The notes under the pieces were generated by a model. It made no database searches. It was not told the origin of the DNA and saw only the letters and a program-made list of their open reading frames with translations. A DNA stretch of 10,709 nucleotides from Euperipatoides rowelli (taxonomy: Eukaryota > Onychophora > Udeonychophora > Euonychophora > Peripatopsidae): assembly GCA_003024985.2 (NCBI GenBank), contig PXIH01S0081546.1; one strand, given 5' to 3'. Below are positions 1 to 7,547 of this stretch, one piece after another; position 1 is the stretch's first letter; each line of letters begins with the position of its first letter. Both the position numbers and the translations under genes were made by a program.

Positions 1-1032
1 AAATGCACTACACTTACTAACATTACCGTTATTCAAAGTAGTTTGTGTAAAAAGTAGCAATACTCAATCAGAAGGTACACTTCACTTTAAAGATTCAATA
101 TACACTGTTAGAAAATAACAGTAATGTTAGTAAATGCACTACACTTACTAACATTACCATTATTCAAAGTAATTTGTGTAAAATGTAGCATTACTCAATC
201 AGAAGTTACACTTCACTTTAAAGATTCAATATACACTGTTAGAAAATAATGGTAATGTTAGTAAATGTCTCTACACTTACTAACATTACCAATATTCAAA
301 GTAGTTTGTGTAAAATGTAGCATTACTCAATCAGAAGGTACACTTCATTTTAAAGATTCAATGTACACTGTTATAAAATAACATTAATGCTAGTAAATGC
401 ACTACACTTACTAACATTACTGTTATTCGAAGTAGTTTGTGTAAAATGTAGCATTATTCAATCAGAAGTTATACTTCACTATAAAGATTCAATATACACT
501 GTTAGAAAATAACGGTAATGTTAGTAAATGGCTATACACTTACTAACATTACTGTTATTCAAAGTAATTTGTGTTAAATCTAGCATTACTTAATCAGAAG
601 TTACATCTCACTTTAAAGATTCAATATGCACTGTTAGAAAATAACGGTAATGTTAGTAAATAGTTTGTGTAAAATGTAGCATTACTCAATCAGAAGTTAC
701 ACTTCACTTTAAAGATTCAATACACACTGTTAGAAAATAATGGTAAGGTTGGTAAATGATCTACACTTACTAACATTACAGTTATTCAAAATAATTTGCA
801 TATAATGCAATGTTACTCAATCAGAAGTTACACTTTCTTTGAAAGATTCAATACACACTGTTAGAAAATAACGGTAATGTTAGTAAATGGTCTACACTTA
901 CTAGTATTATCGTTATTCAAAGCACTTTTTATATAATGTAACATTACTCAATTAGAAGTTACATTTCACTTTAAAGATTCAATATACACTGTTAGAAATA
1001 ATGGTAATGTTAGTAAATAGCACTACACTTAC
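1..1032. repeat. Satellite array, ~131-bp monomer with inverted-repeat ends
   Basis: Eight head-to-tail monomers are visible, starting at 1, 132, 263, 395, 526, 658, 754 and 885, with a stub from 1015. Lengths are 131, 131, 132, 131, 132, 96, 131 and 130 bp. The first unit begins at the window edge, so the array probably continues to the left. Conserved blocks in every full unit include ACTTACTAACATTAC, TTTGTGT, CAATCAGAAG, TTTAAAGATTCAAT and CACTGTTAGAAA. The 658 unit carries an internal deletion of about 35 bp. Monomers differ by scattered substitutions, as in a satellite that is not fully homogenised. The last copy breaks off after CACTTAC at about 1032, where unrelated sequence starts. 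No open frame runs through the array. I do not recognise it as a named satellite. Confidence 0.95.
114..917. repeat. Hairpin-forming junction palindromes of the 131-bp satellite
   Basis: The end of each monomer is the reverse complement of the start of the next. Left arm, loop and right arm are: 114-136, 137-141, 142-164; 245-267, 268-273, 274-296; 377-399, 400-404, 405-427; 508-530, 531-536, 537-559; 736-758, 759-763, 764-786; 867-889, 890-894, 895-917. Arms are 23 nt with about 2 to 6 mismatches, several of which would be G-T pairs. The core of the left arm is GGTAATGTTAGTAAATG and of the right arm CTTACTAACATTACC. The loop is only 5-6 nt (CACTA, TCTCTA, GCTATA, ATCTA, GTCTA). The junction at 658 has lost its right arm through the deletion. 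Each monomer can therefore also be read as a MITE-like unit with terminal inverted repeats. Confidence 0.9.
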
Positions 1033-1477
1033 AATTTGAATGGTGATTGGATCTTTGTGATCAGATCGCAACAGCAAGTAGTCTAGAAATTTAACAAAAT
1101 TTTGGCCATGATTCATAATTACTTGAAATTCGATTGCAACGCCAAATAAGAATAGTGATAAATTTTAATATGTAAATAGATTATGGTTTTGCACAAAAGA
1201 AATTGAGAATCTTTAAAATGGAAGTCTTTATGATAGCCTTCATTCTAATTGTCATGTTTAGAAATTTAGATGTCTAACTAGATGTTTGTATGGTCAACAT
1301 TGAAATCATTCTTCCCAATTCAGGAACTGTTTCCATGTTAATTCCCATTTTTGACAATCTATTAAACATTTAGTCCATGGCTACCTTACAAAAACAATTG
1401 TGATTTAGAAATGCAGTTGGTAACAAGTACAGACAGTTTTAAATATGCAATATAACTATAATAAAGGCAAGTTTGGT

Positions 1478-1530
1478 CATGATGTNTGTCANGCTGCTCG
1501 GCCATCTTCCGCGAGCCGATGATGCCCAAA
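1478..1530. other. Small GC-rich island with hairpin and YY1/ETS-like motifs
   Basis: This short block is clearly richer in G+C and CpG than its surroundings and holds two of the window's five N calls (1486, 1492). GCTCG at 1496-1500 and CGAGC at 1512-1516 can form a 5-bp stem. On the minus strand the block reads GCGGAAGATGGCCGAGC, which joins an ETS-type GGAAG core to an AAGATGGCC word close to the YY1 consensus. An ATG in strong start context lies within it and opens a 39-codon frame running towards lower coordinates, but nothing in that frame is recognisable. It could be a relic of a CpG-type promoter, a 5' end of a retroelement, or chance. Confidence 0.3.
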
Positions 1531-1650
1531 TATATTTTTGCTCCATTTTCTGTCCATAGATATCGCTGTATCCATCATTTTTAACAGGCTTTTAAGTAAA
1601 GCAAGCTAAGAAGGAACAAATAATTAATGTCCGTTATTTTTGAGGGGCTT

Positions 1651-1901
1651 TTAACCCTTTCCACTCCAATGGCGATTGAGAATCGCCATTTTCATTTCCT
1701 TGTTTTTCATAATCAATAATTATTATTATATTCAAATATGCTTCCATTACTATTTTTTTTTAGTTTAAAAGACTCAAAATATACTTGTCTTTAATTATCC
1801 CAAGAGATTTTAAAAAAAAATAAATTAAAAGAATAGTAATCTTAATTTAAAAAATAAAAAAAATCGATTTTTCAAATTTAATGTGGAGTGGAAAGGGTTA
1901 A
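1651..1901. mobile_element. piggyBac-type MITE with TTAA target-site duplication
   Basis: The element proper is 1655-1897, 243 bp. It starts with CCCTTTCCACTCCA (1655-1668) and ends with the exact reverse complement TGGAGTGGAAAGGG (1884-1897). TTAA lies directly outside both ends (1651-1654 and 1898-1901), the target-site duplication typical of piggyBac transposons, whose ends also usually begin with C runs. The interior is AT-rich with no reading frame, so it is non-autonomous and would depend on a transposase encoded elsewhere. Inside the left end is a perfect hairpin (1668-1690). Near the right end is the palindrome AAAAATCGATTTTT. The perfect terminal repeats suggest a fairly recent insertion. 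Confidence 0.88.
1668..1690. repeat. Perfect subterminal hairpin inside the MITE
   Basis: AATGGCGATT (1668-1677) is followed by GAG and the exact reverse complement AATCGCCATT (1681-1690). It overlaps the last base of the left terminal repeat and has no counterpart at the right end, so it marks the left end of the element. It might be a transposase-binding or structural feature, which is inference only. Confidence 0.85.
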
Positions 1902-2214
1902 ACTAGTTATTAAATAAATCTACAATTACAACAAAGTAGTATATTAAAAAACATACAGCATAATCAATTATTCTTTATTCAGTTTAATTTATAAACAACT
2001 ATCTTACTTCTCTTTAGTCAATTTCTCATTTAATGTTCTGTTGTGTTTTTATAAATTATTATTGTCTTTAAATAATAACTACTTTTCTGTGCATCATTTT
2101 AACTAGAAAAAATGTGAATAAATAAAAAGTTGTGATATTTATTAATAGGGAAATGAATAATTATTTAAATTCATTTTAAATGAATCTTTTTGTTACTTTG
2201 AATAGCCAAATTGT
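1902..2214. other. AT-rich stretch without recognisable genes
   Basis: I see no coding region here. The only local structure of note is the palindrome ATTCATTT-T-AAATGAAT at 2169-2185. The rest is A/T-dominated sequence between the MITE and the repeated motifs that begin at 2215. Confidence 0.7.
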
Positions 2215-2434
2215 GTGATTGAACCACTAATGTAGACATAAATCCAAAAACAAATTGAGTAAAAAAAAACTGCACTCAAATCTCAAAATCAATTGCATTG
2301 CAATTCTGTGATTTGATCGCTGCCTTCTGTAATCGAGATGATTGAATCACTAAGTGTAAACAATCTCAAATTATTAAACATTTGGTCATCTGATCGCAAT
2401 GATTCAATCATGTGATCCAATCGCAAGTGTAAGT
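2215..2434. repeat. Cluster of related direct and inverted motifs at the right end of the putative element
   Basis: Variants of one motif occur three times in the same orientation: 2215-2237 (GTGATTGAACCACTAATG...), 2338-2361 (ATGATTGAATCACTAAGTG...) and 2411-2433 (GTGATCCAATCGCAAGTG...). ATGATTGAATCA (2338-2349) is also inverted relative to TGATTCAATCAT around 2399-2410, a perfect 12-bp pair. A palindrome AATTGCA-T-TGCAATT lies at 2291-2305. Such subterminal repeats are common in non-autonomous DNA transposons, where transposase binds them. The assignment here is inference. Confidence 0.5.
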
Positions 2435-3199
2435 TATTCATAGTATGTTGTATTCAGTGATAAATCATTTTTGGTGAACCAGTTCATGAGCTCATTCTTC
2501 AAATTATGTTGTCATGAATATGCATTCAAAATGAATGATTCTCAATTTCATATCACCTAAATAACTACTGACATTCAGAATGTTTTTNTTTTTTTTGCCA
2601 GACTTAATTTTAGTCACAACTATCAAACCATATTTAATAGTACATTTTTTATATAACAAGTTGCTATTATAAATAAAGATTATAGTTGTATAACATATAA
2701 AAAAAAAAGTGTTAAGTTTTAGTAATTTTTTATTTATAGAATAAATACACTTTATGTAAAAATTTCATTGATGTACGATATGTTTTGATTGTATTGATAA
2801 TGGCAGAATGAATAATTCATTTGTTTCTTGTATACAGGAATGAGCCATTTCACAGCCAATGAATCATTCACAATGACTCATCTCTATTGGATGGGTCAAT
2901 GACCATGACTTAGAAGTGAACTTAAAAGTTTTCAGTCAGGACTAGATGAGAGGAAAGTCATAATTTTACACCAATATTCATGAATCTTTGACATTTTTAT
3001 GCCTCCATAATATGATCTGTATATAATCCCAATTAGCTGCTAGACAGCAAAACGTCGAAGCNAAAAGGAAAAGACATAAGTGACTTAATTTTCATAAATC
3101 CCATTATTGATTGAGTAGTCTTTGTAAGTTATCTAATATTATAAGCCATGATGTCCTAATGGCTAAATAGAATATACTAACACAAAGTCTACTATTACT
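2435..3199. other. AT-rich stretch with clustered TGAAT/ATTCA palindromes
   Basis: No gene is recognisable. Short palindromes built from TGAAT and ATTCA cluster in two places, around 2514-2541 and 2807-2870. Examples are AATGAAT-A-ATTCATT at 2807-2821 and TGAAT-C-ATTCA at 2860-2870. They might mark the ends of another degraded repeat, but I could not align them into a clean inverted pair. Two N calls lie here (2588 in a T run, 3062). Confidence 0.5.
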
Positions 3200-3234
3200 G
3201 GCAAGCAAATAAGCAAATGGCTGATTTGCTTGCC
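3200..3234. repeat. Perfect 11-bp inverted repeat (hairpin)
   Basis: GGCAAGCAAAT (3200-3210) and ATTTGCTTGCC (3224-3234) are exact reverse complements with a 13-nt loop. The loop itself contains AGCAAAT, an echo of the arm. A second hairpin starts within its last bases. There are no T-runs or gene context to suggest a terminator, and in an animal genome this is most simply a chance or transposon-derived fold-back. Confidence 0.8.
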
Positions 3235-3253
3235 CAAATTTATACAGTTTGGG
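3233..3253. repeat. Small hairpin overlapping the preceding one
   Basis: CCCAAA (3233-3238) and TTTGGG (3248-3253) form a perfect 6-bp stem with a 9-nt loop. The left arm shares its first two C residues with the end of the larger hairpin at 3200-3234, so the two structures would compete at that edge. Confidence 0.6.
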
Positions 3254-4248
3254 TAAATGTGAAGTAAGAGAAACATAATTATTATAAACATTATCAGAAT
3301 ATTTTTTAGAAGAATAAATCATTTTACTGTTAAGCAACAGGATTGAGTAGACAGCCTATGGTTAACAGTCCATTTTCTTAGTCGGACATTATTAGGATAA
3401 CATTTCTTATTAGAGAACCAATATTTCTAAGGGAATGTTTCTATACTCTATAATGTTGTTTATTTTCATTGTCTTTTGCGAAGTCAAATTAGAGTGTTTG
3501 TTGTATGAATGCTTTCAGAGTGTGATGATCCTTTGTTAGGCAATATTAACATATTCATAAAAGAACCATATGTTAATTAATCCATTTTAGCCTTTAATGT
3601 CAAGTAAATTAAAGACAAGATTATAAATAGTAAATTCTCACAATAAATATTTCCTTCTCTTAACATTCTTTGAAATGACCAAGAAGGAAAAAAAAAAAAA
3701 AAAAAAGATGTTAAAATAAAGAGAAGGATGAATTACTTTGATGAACCACTTGAATGATGCAGGAAAATAATTTTTCAACAAGAATAAAAAGTTGATCAGC
3801 TGTCTGATTAAGCTACTCTCCATTGTACATGGTATCATTTAAAGTACATTTTGTAATCAAAAGTCATAAATAAGTTACAGACATTTGAATTTTGAAAGTA
3901 GTATACAAGCTGCTTTATGTTTTATAAAGTAATTAGTTGTGGCCAAAGTTTCTTTAAAAAGTTAATGGTTGAGTGAACATTGTTTCTTTTATTTTGTTAC
4001 ACACAGCTAAAGAATATACTTATTGGTCAGGTTTTCACTGTCTAGGGCAACTACTGTAGATAATAAGAAGGAATTAAGTTTACTCTGTGCTGAAGAGCTA
4101 TGGAAATGTTTGTAGAGACATAAAACCAACTGTCTACAAAATAAACCCATGATACCCAACTACTTTAGGCCTTTATGCCAGTGGTGACAGGAACTATGCT
4201 TGCAGAGTTAATAACCCAAGCTCTGTAGGGTTTGAATTTGAATATAAC
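3254..4248. other. AT-rich stretch without recognisable genes
   Basis: There is no supportable gene here. It includes an A19 homopolymer (3688-3706) and a 7-bp inverted pair TTGTAGA/TCTACAA near 4110-4138. The A run is not preceded by anything I recognise as a retroposon body. Confidence 0.7.
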
Positions 4249-4415
4249 GCAAACTCATGAGAATTAACCCAGAAAAGAAATTTTATGAAAACAAATTCAA
4301 TTAAGAAAACTTGTGTAATTAAACTCAGCAAAACAAATTCATGAAAGTTAATTTATAAAAACAAATTTATTTATAAAAAACTAATGAAATCAAACTCATT
4401 AAAGCAAACTCATGA
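4249..4415. repeat. Degenerate AT-rich minisatellite, period ~14-16 bp
   Basis: Variants of CAAACTCATGAAA recur about ten times with irregular spacing. The exact 12-mer GCAAACTCATGA occurs at both ends (4249-4260 and 4404-4415). Internal versions include ACAAATTCATGAAA near 4333 and CAAACTCATTAAAG at 4391-4404. Divergence is high, so this is an old or loosely templated array. It stops just before a perfect hairpin at 4427-4462. Confidence 0.65.
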
Positions 4416-4426
4416 AAACCAGCATT

Positions 4427-4462
4427 AATGTAGCAATAAACATGTGGTTTTATTGCTACATT
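4427..4462. repeat. Perfect 14-bp inverted repeat (hairpin)
   Basis: AATGTAGCAATAAA (4427-4440) and TTTATTGCTACATT (4449-4462) are exact reverse complements with an 8-nt loop (CATGTGGT). A run of T follows. The stem is too short for a typical animal microRNA precursor. A folded MITE remnant is a reasonable alternative. Confidence 0.85.
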
Positions 4463-6215
4463 TTTTATGTATAACAAAGTAATATTGTATTATTGAAGTA
4501 ATGTAATGAATTATGCACAAATAAAGATAATTTAGATTCCACAGCCTATTCAAGAATAAAAATTATCCTTAATGATTAAAACAATCAAGAAACATTTTAT
4601 TTGTTTGACTTTTATTTCAGGACACTACAAAACCTATTTTCAATACTTTTATTTTTCAAAAAAAGTCAACATAAATAATTCCTGAAACCTTTCAATTCTC
4701 TTAGACAGATGATCCTTTGTCTTAAGACACAGTTCTTTTAAAGACAGATCTAGAAAGAAAGAAACCTGTAGAATACAATTATATATCAAAGAAAAGAAGT
4801 GTAAGCATAGGCTACATAAAGAATAAATATAAAAATCAACAATCATTTTTTAGAGTAAAAATCAAGAACAATTAAAAAGCACAAAAGTTCTTAAGTCATC
4901 TATATCAATAATATATAAAATCTCCAACTCTTTAACTTCTCAAAAAAAAAAAAAAAATTATCATAAGTATATAATAAATAACTTCCTGTATATATGATAA
5001 AGTTTTAGGTGATGGTTTATTTGTTATAGTAGAAATTTTAATATTAGTCTTTATTCTAGCCAAGTGAAGATAATATCTGGAATTAAGGTGAATTAAATTA
5101 TGAATGTGGATTTCTATTTTTAAATCATTAAGTTAAAGGTAATGTTTATTAGAGAAATGTAATCAGATACTAATGTATATTTATTAAACAAAAGTGATTT
5201 ATTCATTAATTGTATTGCAGAAAACCATTTAATTACAAAAATAATTAAAATATACAAAATGATAAGTTTAATAAAATATATTGACCATTTTTATCATGGA
5301 TCAAATTAATTGNATAAAAATATATAAAATTATTACATCAAATTCTTCACTCTTGAGAAATCTCTGAAGAAAAATTTCTTGTTAAAAATACAACTATATC
5401 GCAAAAAAAAACTGGATTTCTACATGAAATGTTTTTAATTTCTTTTGTTGTTTTAAAATGTTTTAAGGTAACTCTGGGGAAGAAATCTAAATGTTTCATA
5501 GTTATTAATTTTCAACATGACAAATGACATTTTTTAAAGGAAAAAACTAGAAATGATAGTTTAGTTATGTGGCTTTAAAACATTTTTTTAAAATAATAAT
5601 ACAGGTAATCCTAGCTAAAGTTTTCTAAAAAAATTAACCATCTACTCCAAAATTAGGGACAACATTCCCATTGCTCATCGGTAAGGTATTCACTAGAAAA
5701 AAATGCTGGAAAAAGAGGTTCTGTGTGTTCGCTTTTTCTTAAATTTATACATACAGACAAAATACATATTGAGAGAATGTGTACATTCATCGTGTTTCCA
5801 TTTTAAACAACTGTAACACTGAATCTAATCATATTCTTTATTGCCATCATAATAATAATAACCCCACAGTAACAATAGTATTGTCATTAGGATTAATACC
5901 ATTTCTTTCTTTTCTTTCATTTTTTTGTTTGATGTCTTCTAAAGTCCTTCCTTTAGATTTACTAGAGTCCTTGGAGATTAGCCTATTGTTTTATTTTTCT
6001 GAATTGTTGAAATACATCTACAGTATATTAATACAAAATTTAGGCCAAATTGAGATTAGCTCTCAAATAATATCTGTCAATCACAATTTATTTGGACTAT
6101 GTCTTTAGATCCTGAATTTTCTCCATTTTAATCTATTATGGCATTGGATTGAATTATTCAATCAGATTATCTATTTATAGCACAATTACCATAATCATGC
6201 TGATATGACATCTAA
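4463..6215. other. AT-rich stretch without recognisable genes
   Basis: Nothing supportable as a gene is visible. It contains an A16 homopolymer (4942-4957), one N (5313), and the palindrome GATTGAAT-T-ATTCAATC at 6147-6163. Isolated splice-acceptor-like strings, such as TTTTATTTCAG ending at 4620, occur but have no matching coding signal. Confidence 0.7.
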
Positions 6216-6230
6216 ACACACACACACACA
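6216..6230. repeat. Short CA dinucleotide microsatellite
   Basis: An uninterrupted run of alternating A and C spans 15 bases. It is too short to be strongly unstable, but it is a normal simple-sequence locus. Confidence 0.9.
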
Positions 6231-6929
6231 GATTTGGTTTGTCCAAATTAAGTCGGCTAGTTTAAATTTATTCTTTATGGATTATTTTGAAGTTAATTTG
6301 CAGAAGTATTAATTGTTAAATCAGGTTTAGGAAAAGGTGGTAGTTCATTGTAACTGCATTTGAATATGCTATACCATAAGGATAATTAGTTGGTACAATA
6401 TACCAAGCAATTTAAGTATCAAAGAGCAAATCATTATAATTTAACAGCAAATACCATTTGGAATTTTGATCAAATGTCATTGTTATTGATACTCAGACTT
6501 ATTTAAAACTGTCAGGATGTGTTGCAAAATGTTGTCAATAGTGGCTTGAAACTGTAAATGAGGACCATTTTTAAATTTTAAATACACTTTCACAGCTGTT
6601 TTTTTTTAAAAAAAAATCAAGTTTTAACATAGAAAGTAAAGATCATGAAAGAGTTATTTTTAAAATTGAAAAACAAAGATAATGATTTGTTATTATGTGA
6701 AAAATAGAATTCAATATTATAGAAACTAAAAATTCTATAACTAAAGATCATTTCAAGACTACTATAAGAAAATAAATTCTGTAAATCTAAAAATATAACT
6801 TTCTAATATACAATATTAGGTATGTTTGCTTAAAATAATAATAATAAAAAAATGAAATGGATAAACACAATTATATTAAAGTCTTTGATATAAGAAAATA
6901 AAGTTTTTGATTGATAAGTTATTAGATTC
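6231..6929. other. AT-rich stretch without recognisable genes
   Basis: No gene is recognisable. A T9-A9 self-complementary block lies at about 6599-6616. Reading frames across this part are lysine-, isoleucine- and phenylalanine-rich, as expected from base composition alone. Confidence 0.7.
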
Positions 6930-6942
6930 AGTTCAATGAACT
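6930..6942. promoter_or_regulatory. IR1 nuclear-receptor-like palindrome (ecdysone-response-element consensus)
   Basis: AGTTCA-A-TGAACT is an inverted repeat of a nuclear-receptor half-site with one spacer base. It fits the published insect ecdysone response element consensus RGKTCANTGAMCY at every position. The perfect palindrome extends to CAGTTCA-A-TGAACTG (6929-6943). No promoter or gene is visible beside it, so function is unproven and chance remains possible. Confidence 0.3.
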
Positions 6943-6943
6943 G

Positions 6944-7475
6944 ATTTTTTATTATTTTAATGAAAATATAAAATTTTTCCAGTGAAGTTTTCTTTTTCTT
7001 TGAAATGAGTAGCAGCATTTATATAACTCAAATTAAGCTTAGTAAAACAGAATAAATAGTTTAAAAACAACATATATTCAAATTTTAAACAAACCATGAA
7101 TAAACATGAAATAGTATTTTCAATCTAACGTGATTTACTCAGACTTGTAATTTATTAACCACTTAGAGAAAAACTTTTGAAAAAAAACTTTTACATAACA
7201 TTTAATGTATGGCAGGATAATGTTATTAGTTATAATATAAATAAAAAATCATGTTAAGTGCTTTTATAATACTTGTTCAGAAAATAACTTAAGAACAAAT
7301 GACAAAAAATATCAATATTTTCCTATTTTATAAAGTGTTGTGTAATTTATTAAAAATAAAGTTTTAAAATATAAAATATTTTAAAGATTCATTAACATAG
7401 CTAAATTATTGATGCCATAGAAAAATCAGATTATGGAAGGAAAAAACAAGAAATAAGATTGAGAAAGCAACAAAC
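6944..7475. other. AT-rich stretch without recognisable genes
   Basis: Nothing is identifiable here. A low-complexity palindrome TTTAAAATAT/ATATTTTAAA lies at 7363-7385, of a kind expected by chance at this base composition. Confidence 0.7.
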
Positions 7476-7547
7476 AGACATATATAACCACTGACTCTAA
7501 ACACATTATAAATTCCCATGTGTTTACAGCCAGTGGTTATGTAATCT
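7476..7547 (+). ncRNA. Candidate microRNA-like precursor hairpin
   Basis: The arms 7482-7506 and 7518-7542 pair over 25 positions with three imperfections, one a G-U wobble, around an 11-nt loop. One more pair (7481 with 7543) and a short AGA/TCT stem (7476-7478 with 7545-7547) extend it across a small internal loop. Stem length, few mismatches and a compact loop match an animal pre-microRNA, although the basal stem is shorter than ideal. Arm words include AACCACTGACTCTAAACAC (5' side) and GTGTTTACAGCCAGTGG (3' side). I do not recognise either as a known microRNA family. Because it is nearly palindromic, the minus strand would fold too. A fold-back MITE is the main alternative. Confidence 0.35.

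Larger units (their letters stand above)
1027..2434. mobile_element. Possible degraded non-autonomous DNA element with imperfect inverted ends
   Basis: Three short words at the left end recur inverted, in mirror order, at the right end. ACTTACA (1027-1033) pairs with TGTAAGT (2428-2434), GATTGGATC (1045-1053) with GATCCAATC (2414-2422), and GATCAGAT (1059-1066) with ATCTGATC (2388-2395). Sequence between the words differs in length, so the ends are old or subterminally rearranged. No convincing target-site duplication or transposase reading frame is visible. A piggyBac-type MITE is nested inside. A hAT-like MITE is one possible origin, but that assignment is a guess. Confidence 0.4.

Noticed and set aside
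137-141. CACTA between satellite arms as the signature of a CACTA (CMC) transposon
   Set aside because: CACTA appears only at some junctions and lies in the loop, not at TIR termini. The other junctions have different bases, so the match is coincidental.
1-1032. CRISPR-like array
   Set aside because: The whole ~131-bp unit is repeated with no unique spacers, and the loops are only 5-6 nt. This is a satellite in an animal-type genome.
2839-2903. Acceptor-like TTGTATACAG followed by a short ATG frame of 20 codons
   Set aside because: The frame is very short and overlaps palindromic TGAATCATTCA repeats. There is no homology I can recognise.
3104-3337. 77-codon open frame on the minus strand
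   Set aside because: It runs through the perfect hairpin at 3200-3234 and shows no motif or plausible family. It is probably chance.
3638-3838. 66-codon minus-strand frame with a run of phenylalanines
   Set aside because: The Phe run is the translation of the A19 homopolymer at 3688-3706 on the opposite strand.
4427-4470. Rho-independent terminator (hairpin followed by T run)
   Set aside because: This is a bacterial signal. The setting is eukaryotic, with no gene upstream, and the stem is AT-rich.
4649-4846. 65-codon minus-strand frame
   Set aside because: It is short and compositionally ordinary, with no support from context. The same judgement applies to the 62-codon minus frame at 6830-7018.
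5779-6108. 109-codon open frame on the + strand, the longest outside the arrays
   Set aside because: It is rich in I, L, F, N and S as expected from AT-rich DNA, has no recognisable domain or clear splice context, and includes an Asn run from an AAT/AAC microrepeat. Length alone is not enough in this composition.
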